Shown here piece after piece: positions 50,071 to 58,700 of a stretch of DNA of 58,953 nucleotides. Each line of letters starts with the position of its first letter. Positions within the stretch are counted from its first letter, which is position 1. Source of the DNA: UCB3 sp964415605 (GTDB lineage Bacteria > Chloroflexota > Anaerolineae > Epilineales > Epilineaceae); assembly GCA_964415605.1 (NCBI GenBank), contig CAYQBA010000001.1:1-58953 (forward strand). Direction: 5' to 3'. Made by a program: the position numbers and the translations under genes. The notes below the pieces were generated by a model that saw only the letters and a list, made by a program, of their open reading frames with translations, made no database searches and had not been told where the DNA came from.

Positions 50071-51102
50071 CTACCGCGTGCTCTCGAACCCGACCGGCTT
50101 GCCATGATCGCCCTTGGTCTCTTGGAGATTAGAAGCCGAAGGCGGGATCTTGTAGTCGGCTGGGAATACAAAGGCGCTGAACTTGCCGACTGCAAAGGTG
50201 CTGATCTTGACCTGGTCACTCTGATTGCCGCCCAGAAGCAGCACGTTGCCGCCTTGCTTGCCAACGACGATGCCGACATGCCCCTTGCCGCCGCCGTAAG
50301 AGATCACGCCGATCGCTCCCATGGCCGGTTGATCGACCTTCTGGCCCCAATCCAGCCACGACGTCGCCTTGGCGCTGCCTGTCCCGGTGTAGCCTGACTG
50401 CGCCATGACCCAGTTCACGAATCCCGAGCACCAGGGCGTTTCGTCCGTTGACCACCAGCTCCCCGTCGTCTTGAGGTATTCCACGACACGGGGGTTGTGT
50501 AGGTCGCCCTTGATCTCCTTCATGCCGATCTCAGCCCGTGCAATCCGGACCCAGGACGGTTCCTCGGCGCTCGCCTCGACAGACGGTGTCGACAACCCAC
50601 CCCGGAGCGCATGATCATCAGGCACGGGACGAAGCTCTGCCGATGCATTCGGGTCGTCCAACGCACGCCAGGTTCTGGCTCCGACAATCCCATCGGCCAC
50701 GAGCCCGTGCCTGCGCTGGAACTCGGCCACATGAAGCTCGGTGGTCGCGCCAAAGTCGCCGTCCGGCACCAGCAAGGCCAATGGCGTCAGCCCGGCGGCA
50801 TTTAGCTTCTCCTGGAGCAGCTTGACCGAGCCATTGCGATCGCCGCGTCGCAACGTGGGCCGGCTTCGCACCAACGCCGCAGCCCGATCGGCCCCGTGCT
50901 TGAACCGGTCGTCCGACTGTCCCACCTCTGGCTTCGCCTGAATGAGACTCCCCACTGCCCGATTGCCAACCGCCCGCTGCAATCGCGCCAGCGGCGACGG
51001 CTCGGGCGCGAACTCGGTGGCTCGATCGACCCCGCGCGCCCGTGCCGGGGCCGGGCGCACCTGCTTGGGACGGGTTCGCGCGCGGGTCTTGCCCTTCGAC
51101 AT
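50071..51102 (-). CDS. Peptidoglycan hydrolase with PG-binding and amidase/CHAP-like (TIGR02594-type) domains
   Basis: A 343-residue protein. Residues 1-60 are basic and disordered and include LARLQRAVGNRAVGSLI, a motif common at the N-terminus of eCIS-linked proteins. Residues 84-148 are a peptidoglycan-binding type 1 domain (LRRGDRNGSVKLLQEKLNAA to GLVADGIVGARTWRAL). Residues 183-320 are a papain-like fold: ETPWCSGFVNWVMAQSG supplies Cys225 and GGKGHVGIVVGK supplies His275. It should cleave peptide bonds of the cell wall. Its ATG shares one base with the ATPase stop (TGATG). It could be cargo or serve particle release. Confidence 0.85.
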   Translation of the reverse strand: MSKGKTRARTRPKQVRPAPARARGVDRATEFAPEPSPLARLQRAVGNRAVGSLIQAKPEVGQSDDRFKHGADRAAALVRSRPTLRRGDRNGSVKLLQEKLNAAGLTPLALLVPDGDFGATTELHVAEFQRRHGLVADGIVGARTWRALDDPNASAELRPVPDDHALRGGLSTPSVEASAEEPSWVRIARAEIGMKEIKGDLHNPRVVEYLKTTGSWWSTDETPWCSGFVNWVMAQSGYTGTGSAKATSWLDWGQKVDQPAMGAIGVISYGGGKGHVGIVVGKQGGNVLLLGGNQSDQVKISTFAVGKFSAFVFPADYKIPPSASNLQETKGDHGKPVGFESTR

Positions 51103-53336
51103 CACGCCTCCTCCATCGAGCACACCACGTGCATGTACGGCCCGAACTCCGCCTCGGTGCACAGCTTGCCCATCTTCTGGTACTCCCGCCGCGTCGCGTG
51201 GATGAGGTGCGCCATGCGCACGCCCGAGCCCTCCGCCGCGCCAAGGAATGCGGCGGCCACGGCGATGTTCTTGATGTTCCCGCCCGTGAGGCGGAACTGC
51301 CGCGCCGCGAACGCCAGGTCCAGGTCGGCGTCGCGCGGCATGGCGGCCGGCCAGATGCTCGTCCAGATAATCTCGCGATCCGGCGCCTCTGGGAACGGGA
51401 AGTCGACGATGTACTGGATACGCCGGACGAACGCCTCGTCGAGGTTCTTCTTGAGGTTGGTGGCCATGATCACCACGCCGTCGTAGTCCTCCATGCGCTG
51501 GAGCAGGTAGGCGATTTCGATGTTGGCGTAGCGGTCGTGGGCGTCCTTGACCTCCGACCGCTTGCCGAAGAGCGCATCCGCCTCGTCAAAGAAGAGGATC
51601 GCGTTGCTGGCGTGCGCCTCGCGGAAGATGCCTTCGAGGTTCTTCTCGGTCTCGCCGATGTACTTGCTGACCACGCTCGAGAGGTCGATCTTGAACAGGT
51701 CCAGCCCAAGGTCGCGCGCGATGATCTCGGCGGCCATCGTCTTGCCGGTCCCGCTCGGCCCGGCGAAGAGCGCGTTGACCCCCTTGCCACGCGCCAGCTT
51801 GGTCTCGAACCCCCAATCGGTGTAGACCGTGGCGCGATACCGCACGGCATGGCAGATTTCGCGCAGCTGCCGCCGCTGGTCGGCCGGAAGGACGATGTCG
51901 TCCCAGCCGTAAACGGGCTCGATTTGAGTGGCCACCGTCCCGAGCTGATGGTGCGAGTGGAGGCGGCCGGCGGCGAACAGGTCCTCCATCGCGATTCGCG
52001 GCGCCTCGGGCGCGCGCCACAGCGCCCGGTTGCGCGCCGTCGCCACGGCGTCGCGGATCTGCACGGCGCCGAAGCGGAACTGGCCGGCCAGATCATGGAT
52101 GGCCATCCCCGCGGCCGCGTCGCCGCCCAGCTCCCGACGCCACAGGGCATCGCGCGCCGCGGGGCCGGGAAGCGACACGCCCACGCTGACGACGGGCTTG
52201 CCGTGAAGCGCGCCGGGCGGCGCCCAGGCCACCCGCCCCGCCAGGAACGTCAAGCCCGAAATCGCCTCGAGCTGCGCCACCAGCGCGCGCCGTGCCGTGC
52301 GAGCGCGATCATCGTCGGCGCGCAGCGCATCCAGACCATCCAGATAGAGCGGCGTCTGCAGCAGCACCGCCTCCCGGAACGCCAGGGTTACCGCCACGTC
52401 CGGTGCAAGGTCCCCGCGGAGGAGCTCGGCCAGGTCTACCGCGACCAGCCAGGACTCGGCGCGGTGGCACAACGCCTCGGCCACCGCGCGCTTGCCGGAG
52501 CCGTCCGGGCCATGCAACTGGATCACCAGGCTTGGCGGGCCGCCACCCTCGGCCCGCGCCGCGGCGATCGTCGCCAATCGGGCCTTGGTCGCCTCGTCGA
52601 GCGGCAGGTCCGACCACACGACACGCGGCTCGACCAACCGAACGGCCGATCGCAGGCGCGGCTCGATCGCAGCATGACCGAGGATGTGGTCAACGATCCG
52701 ATCATCCAGCTTGAGGTAGTGATCGAGCAGCGGCGGAGCGACGTCGTGGGGATCGGGGATGAGGGATAGCAGCCCATGGCGGAGCAGCGGTGCATCGGGA
52801 TCGAAGCTGGCGCGCTGTGCGACGCGGTCGTCACCACCTGCGGCCAGCAGACCGAGCACGAGGTCGACCGTCGGGCGGCGGCGCGAGAGGTCGTCCTGCA
52901 GGTAGCCGTAGATGCGCGCGTACTTGACGTCGATCTCGGACGCGAGCGCGACGACGATGGCCCCGACTTCGAACGCCGACAAGCCAAATGCGCCGGCCAG
53001 GAGCGCCAGGGCCTCGGAATCTGCGGTGAAGTCGGCAGCGGCAAGCTCGGGGGCGGGTCCCGGCGGCCGGGCCGAAGTGCCGCCTGGCGTGCCGCCGCGG
53101 AACCGGGCCCACAGGCCGGAAGATGGGGCGCCGTTGAGCGGCAGGCGGGGTGCGACGCGCCGACCGCGATTCAGCAAGGCCTCGACCTCGGCCAGCGGAA
53201 CGTACATCCCGGACCCTGGGGATGGCGGGGCGCCGGGATCGCCGCCCGGCGCCGGCGGCATCGACTCGACGGCTCGGGCCAGGAGGCCGTCGAGCCGGGC
53301 CAGAAGATCGTGGACCGGGTGGCTCGCGCCGGCCAT
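51102..53336 (-). CDS. AAA+ ATPase (Afp15-like) with a second degenerate ATPase module
   Basis: A 744-residue protein. The C-terminal module is a complete AAA+ domain: Walker A GPSGTGKT (526-533), Walker B AILFFDEADALFGKR (Asp584, Glu585), sensor IMATNLKKNLDEAFVRR with the arginine finger. The N-terminal half has a helical region (about 100-250) and a P-loop-like GPDGSGKRAVAEAL near residue 277 without a clear Walker B acidic pair. This two-module layout is that of the ATPases that accompany every eCIS and are needed for assembly. It shares one base with each neighbour (TGATG), so it is translationally coupled to both the effector and the hydrolase. Confidence 0.93.
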   Translation of the reverse strand: MAGASHPVHDLLARLDGLLARAVESMPPAPGGDPGAPPSPGSGMYVPLAEVEALLNRGRRVAPRLPLNGAPSSGLWARFRGGTPGGTSARPPGPAPELAAADFTADSEALALLAGAFGLSAFEVGAIVVALASEIDVKYARIYGYLQDDLSRRRPTVDLVLGLLAAGGDDRVAQRASFDPDAPLLRHGLLSLIPDPHDVAPPLLDHYLKLDDRIVDHILGHAAIEPRLRSAVRLVEPRVVWSDLPLDEATKARLATIAAARAEGGGPPSLVIQLHGPDGSGKRAVAEALCHRAESWLVAVDLAELLRGDLAPDVAVTLAFREAVLLQTPLYLDGLDALRADDDRARTARRALVAQLEAISGLTFLAGRVAWAPPGALHGKPVVSVGVSLPGPAARDALWRRELGGDAAAGMAIHDLAGQFRFGAVQIRDAVATARNRALWRAPEAPRIAMEDLFAAGRLHSHHQLGTVATQIEPVYGWDDIVLPADQRRQLREICHAVRYRATVYTDWGFETKLARGKGVNALFAGPSGTGKTMAAEIIARDLGLDLFKIDLSSVVSKYIGETEKNLEGIFREAHASNAILFFDEADALFGKRSEVKDAHDRYANIEIAYLLQRMEDYDGVVIMATNLKKNLDEAFVRRIQYIVDFPFPEAPDREIIWTSIWPAAMPRDADLDLAFAARQFRLTGGNIKNIAVAAAFLGAAEGSGVRMAHLIHATRREYQKMGKLCTEAEFGPYMHVVCSMEEA

Positions 53337-55657
53337 CAACAGGGATCCGCGCCGGACAGCGGCGCCGCGGCGGGGGTTTCGGCCGGGCCCGCGCCGGGAT
53401 CGGCCGGTGCGTCGAAGCGCAGCACCTCGCCCGAGCCGGCGTTCGAATAGGTGACTCGGTGCACCTCCACCTGGTCCCGCAGGAGGACGATGTCGTCGCC
53501 GGCATTGCCGAGCACCACCGGCGAGCTTGCGCCCACGCTGAACCGACGCGTGGCACGCGCCGACAGGGCGCCGGACAGTGGCTGCCGGCCGCCCTGTCGG
53601 TCCGCGATCGCGTAGCCGCTCAGCGACACGTCCGCGTCGCCTGCGTTGGTCACATCCACCCACTCGTTGCCGTCATCGGCCCCGGCCGGGTTCGGTTGCG
53701 CGGCGCTGATGTAAGGTCGGCCGCCGGCCGCGGCGACTGGCACGGGCGTCGGGGACGGCTCGGGCGGCGGCTGGCCAGCGGCGGCATCGACCAAGCCCCC
53801 GGTGACGGTGCTGATCCACGCCATGTAGGGTGCGATGCGCGTGTACAGCCCGCCGTCGCCGCAGCGCAACACCGACGAGAAAGCAGCGCGGGACGTGACC
53901 GCCGCCACCTTGCGGGCGGCGACGGCGCCGACGTAAGCCGGGCCGCCGCTATCGCCGTTGCAGCTGTCCTTGCCGAGCATCTTGCGGCCGGCGTGGATCT
54001 CGTAGCGGGCATCGAAGCCGTGAAGCTGTTCGAGCGCCGTGACCTCGTCGGGGGTCAGCCCCGTGATGCCGGTGAGCGGGACGTCGACCTTGCGCTTGGT
54101 CCCGAAGCCCACGTTCTGTGTCGGGTGTTCGTACCCGAAGCCGACGAGCGTCACGTTGTCCTCGGCGTCGACCTCGCCCTGCGCCGCCACCGGCACCGGT
54201 GCGGTCTGGGCGGCCTGGGCCAAGACGAGCACGGCGAGATCATGCGACGGCACAAGCGCGTCGTCGTAATCGGGATGCACGAACACGCGCTCGACGGAGA
54301 CGACTTCGCCGACGGCGCCGACGAGGTTGATCGAGCGCCCGTTCAGGTAGACGCGGTGGATCGACTCGGCGCAGTGCGCCGCGGTCACAACCACACGCGG
54401 ATGGATGAGGACGCCGCTGCAGAACCAGTCGCTCGGCCCCCCGTCGCCACCGATGCAGGCGCACTCCGGGAACTCGCCCGACGCCGTGGTCTGCCCCCCG
54501 ACGATGCGGGTGTAGGCTTCGCGGGCCTGGGCGCGCGCCAGGCCGCGTTCGGCATCGCGCGTGGCCGGGGCGTCTTCGAGCAGGGTGTCGACGACGTCGC
54601 GGAGGGCATCGACCTGGCGAGCCAGGATCTCGATCCGGTCGTCCGGCGCGGCAGCGTGCTCGGAGCAGCCGCACGGACGCGATCGGCCGAGCCGGCTGCC
54701 GGCGCCCGGTTCGCCACCGGTTCCACGCGACCCGCCTGCCGCGCTCGCTCCCCCCGTCCCGTTCGCCCCGCCGCCCGATCCCATGCGCAGGGCGCGGATG
54801 CCGCGCTCGCGGCGGCGGTCGCCGAAGAAGCGAAGGTCGTCGGGGCCGGTGATCGGGATCGGCCGCATGCGGGTTCGATCGCGGAAGCGGGCCTGCCGCC
54901 ATTCGAACTCGTCGAGGAGCGCGAGATCGCCAAACTGCAGGCCAGTGTAGCCGCCGATCTCGGTGATGCCGACCTGGTAGAGGTGCAGGTCTAGCATGGC
55001 GGCGCCATTCCAGTCAGCCCACAGCTCGTTCTGCTTCATGACGAAGCCGAGCGCCGCGAGGTCGTCGTCCGGGGCGGTGGGATCGCGCAGGACGACGATC
55101 TTCCAGAAAGCGGATGGGATTCGGACATCGCCGACGAACTGGTCCTGGATGGTATAGAGCGGTCCGCAGAACACGCACAGACGCGCGGACGCCGCGCCGG
55201 CCTTCTGCTGGACCCAATCCTCGAGCTTCAGCCATTCGTCCTGGTTGAACCGCTCGTGCTGCGGGGCCGCGTTGGAGAAGTAGAACGTGGCGTCGCTGGC
55301 GTCCTGGGCTTCCTGCGCGCCGCCCCATGCGACGTCGTCGCGGCGCACCAGGTGCCCACGGTCCCAAGGGTTGTTCACGTAGGCGGCCGGGCCGGTCTGA
55401 AACGCGGCCCCGATGCGCGGGTCGAGCGACCAGTTGTCATGGCGCACGGCCGACCGCTTCTGGGCCATGTCGATGTTGTGGGCGGTGAAGAGCGCGGTCC
55501 GGCGATTGCGGTGCATGACGAGCGAGTAGTGCAGGTAGTCGAACGCACGCCCCTCCTCGAGAAGCTGTCCGTGGCAGGCCGGACCGGGGTACGGCACCTG
55601 AAAGCCGTCGAGGAGGAAGGCGGGATCGTATGGGATGATGTAGGGGAGGGTTGCCAT
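53336..55657 (-). CDS. Three-domain candidate effector: DNA/RNA nuclease, trypsin-like protease, lamin-tail domain
   Basis: A 773-residue protein without a signal peptide. Residues 1-275 are a DNA/RNA non-specific endonuclease: NNPWDRGHLVRRDD with the catalytic His102, and FSNAAPQHERFNQ with Asn129 and Asn138. Residues 285-380 are a Gly-rich linker and a helix. Residues 385-620 are a trypsin: activation site R384-IVGG, His428 (TAAHC), Asp473 (SHDLAVLVL), Ser570 (CNGDSGGPAY). Asp564, six before Ser570, predicts cleavage after Arg or Lys. Residues 645-750 are a lamin-tail domain (NEWVDVTNAGDADVSLSGYA). The ATG at 55657 has GAGGAG upstream. Location between the scaffold/toxin and the ATPase supports an effector role. 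Confidence 0.85.
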   Translation of the reverse strand: MATLPYIIPYDPAFLLDGFQVPYPGPACHGQLLEEGRAFDYLHYSLVMHRNRRTALFTAHNIDMAQKRSAVRHDNWSLDPRIGAAFQTGPAAYVNNPWDRGHLVRRDDVAWGGAQEAQDASDATFYFSNAAPQHERFNQDEWLKLEDWVQQKAGAASARLCVFCGPLYTIQDQFVGDVRIPSAFWKIVVLRDPTAPDDDLAALGFVMKQNELWADWNGAAMLDLHLYQVGITEIGGYTGLQFGDLALLDEFEWRQARFRDRTRMRPIPITGPDDLRFFGDRRRERGIRALRMGSGGGANGTGGASAAGGSRGTGGEPGAGSRLGRSRPCGCSEHAAAPDDRIEILARQVDALRDVVDTLLEDAPATRDAERGLARAQAREAYTRIVGGQTTASGEFPECACIGGDGGPSDWFCSGVLIHPRVVVTAAHCAESIHRVYLNGRSINLVGAVGEVVSVERVFVHPDYDDALVPSHDLAVLVLAQAAQTAPVPVAAQGEVDAEDNVTLVGFGYEHPTQNVGFGTKRKVDVPLTGITGLTPDEVTALEQLHGFDARYEIHAGRKMLGKDSCNGDSGGPAYVGAVAARKVAAVTSRAAFSSVLRCGDGGLYTRIAPYMAWISTVTGGLVDAAAGQPPPEPSPTPVPVAAAGGRPYISAAQPNPAGADDGNEWVDVTNAGDADVSLSGYAIADRQGGRQPLSGALSARATRRFSVGASSPVVLGNAGDDIVLLRDQVEVHRVTYSNAGSGEVLRFDAPADPGAGPAETPAAAPLSGADPC

Positions 55658-55724
55658 GGGTTGTGTTGCTCCTCGCGTGTGATACTGCGTCGATGTTGGA
55701 CTGCGTATGGTCAATTCAAAGGTG

Positions 55725-58700
55725 CTACAGACTCTTTACCCTCTTTCTTCCCCTTGCTCCAGTTATCACGCGCAGACCCTTTGACCTGAGGTATTCCGCG
55801 GGGTTTTTCAGACATGCGCGACTGTCTTCGAGTTCGGCAACACCGCTGATGACGCCAGGATCAGACAATACATCGATCCCATGCTTCTGCTTGATTTCCT
55901 GCAGTGATTTCAAAGCACTATCCAAGACCGGAATGGCGTTCTTGGTTCTGGTCATATGATCGTACCCAGTGTCAACACCGAGAGCTTCAGCGGCAGCGGC
56001 AGTATTGCTGTGACCATCACCAATCGTGCCTGGCTTGTTCAGGTGCTTTCTCAGTTCCGCCACTTGAGCACCGATGGCCTTCAGAGCGTTGCTGATTCCA
56101 AGAGCGTCATTCGTAAGTGCTTTGAGTCCGTACTTGTCGCCAAGCGCAATGAGGGTCGACATGAGTTTCTTGATCATCGCATCTCGTAACATGCCTATGT
56201 CATCGGTGTTCTTGGTGTTCTTGATCTGATTGTTGTTGTCATTGTAATATTTCTTTAGTCCGTCAAGAATTCCAACAATCTCTTTTGCGCGTCCTTTCTG
56301 TGGCCCGCTCCCAGATTCAATCACGGCCTTCTCTGATGCAATTTGAGCCTCGATTGCATCCAGGATGGGCCTGGCGGTTTCAGAGCTCATCTCGGTCATC
56401 AGACCACTTGGTGTGTGCACCACAGAAATCGAGTGGGACTCCTCGGCCATGTGGAAGGTTGTCTTGGCTGCCTCGACGTGCGTTACGAGTGCCGCATCCT
56501 GTTCTCCGTCCACCTGCTTACCAAGCAACTTCTGCCCCGCCGCCTTCGCCTTCACCATCAACTTATCGATCAACCCGTCGACCTTCTTGCGGACCTTCTC
56601 GACAACGGCCTGTACCTTCTTCGCCAGGTCGCCAATACCCAACAGACTAGCCAACAGCCCGATCACCACCGGCACCGCGCGTGCCAGCGCGTTCTCGACC
56701 AGCTTGGCGGCGCCGCCGACCGCTCCACCGGCAATCGCAGCCACCGCGTCGACGATCGCGCTGATCAAGTCGGCGATCTGACCGGCCTTGTTCACGAAGA
56801 ACATCACGATGTCGTAAATCGCCATCGCCGCCTTGACAAACGCGCTGGCGGGATTGAGGAGACCCAAGATCCACTTGATCCCCGCTTTGACCACCTCGCT
56901 CGCAATGATCTCCTGGATCTGGCCCAGCACCAGGTCTTTCAGATCTCCGAGCTCCTCCTTGATGTAGCCCCAGAGCCCCATCGCCCCCTTCGTCTGGAGG
57001 ATCTCGAACAGCTCAAACCCCTTCTCCAGGGCTTTCACGACCGGCTCGCCCAGCAGCTTCACCGCCTTGGCGCGGATGTAGTCCCACGTGAGCCCCAGGA
57101 TCTGCATCACGAGGCTGAAGATCCCCTTGAGGCTGAAGACCTCCTCCGGGATCTGGATCCCCATCGGCCCCAGCGCCCCCGTCAGCCAAGTCACGAGCCC
57201 GCCGATCAAGTGCTTCTCGATGTTGTCGGCAAAGCTCTCGAAGCCCTGCCCAACACCCTTGACCAGGTTGCCGAGGAACGCGATCGGGTCCGCGATGATT
57301 ACCGCGACGACATCGGCGACCCTGGCGAGCACGCTCAGCAGGAGATCCTTGAGCTTCAGGATCGTGTCGATGACCGCCTTGATCTTGTCCGCCGCCTTGC
57401 TCGCGAGCCCCCGGTTAGCCTCCTTCAGCTCCGCGATCCGGGCGTCGACCGCCTGCAGGTTCTCCTGGTACTTGCTCGCCAGCGTGTCGATCAACGCGCC
57501 CTGTTTGTCGTCGACGCTCTGCTCGAGCGCATCGAACTTCTCCTGGATGCCCGCTGCGGCTTGTTGGCCCACCGCCTGGAGGCTTGCCGGGAGCTCCGAG
57601 ATGTAGTCCTGGACCTTCTGCTTGCCGTTGGCGATCTCGGTCTTGGCGCGCGTCAGCTCAGTGCCGATGATCGCCACTACCTGGTCGACGACGCCATCCA
57701 TCTCTTTCAGGAACTGCTTCCGCCCGTCTTCATAGAAGCGATTGACCTCGTCCGGCAAGTCCATGAAGAGGTCCTTGACCCACCGGCCCTTGCCTAGCAA
57801 GCCGTCGTAGCGCTCCGCCTTCCAGGCTTCCATTCGGGCATCGACGAAGTCCTCAAACGTCCGCTTGGCGGCGGCCGCACCGTCGTCGAAGACACGCGCG
57901 ACCTTGCCGTCGAGGTCCCTGAGGATGCCCTCGACCGTCGCCTTCGTCCGCGCGTAGATCGCATCGATGTCGGTGCCCACCTGTGCGCGCGCCTTCTCGT
58001 CCTCGGCCTTGGCGCCAGCCTGCTGTGTCGCCGCCGATCCGAACGACGCGGCCCGCTCGGCGTGCATCCCCTGAGTGAGCTGCCGCGCCGTCGCGGTCGC
58101 GTTCGCCTCGGCTTCCGCAAGCCGCCCCTGCTCCATCTCGCGATAAGCGGCGGGCGCGGTCACCGCGTCCGTCTGGGCGTCGTGCTTGGCCGCCAGCGCG
58201 TCGGTGAACTCGGGCTCGTTGGACCGTTCGATCTGAGCGGGCGTGACACCGCCGTCGGCCATCTGTTGGTCGAGTGCCTGACTTTCGGCCGCCAACGGTG
58301 CCTCGACCTCGCTCTGCCCTTTGGCCTTGGGGACGGCCCTCTCGGCCCCGACGGCGGTCGGCTTCGGCCCGGCGTCCGCCGCCGGCAGCGGCGAGACGGG
58401 CTTCGGCTCCACCCGGCTGGTGTCCGGCGCCGCCTCCGTCTGCTCCGCCAACGGCGCCTGGGCCGACGCCGCCCCTGCGGAGGCGGCTGCCTGCATGCTG
58501 GCCTTGACGCCCGCCAACTTGTTGTCGTTCTTGAACTCCTTGGCTTCGCCCTGGTTCTTGGGCGCGATCGCCGCGAGCTTGTCCAGCAGCAACCGCTTGA
58601 ATGCCGCGGCGTCGAACCCCGGCATCGGCGCCGCCTGCATGGCACTGACCTGATTGGCCTGCGCCCGCCCCTGAATCTCGCGCGCCGGAGCCACCGCGGC

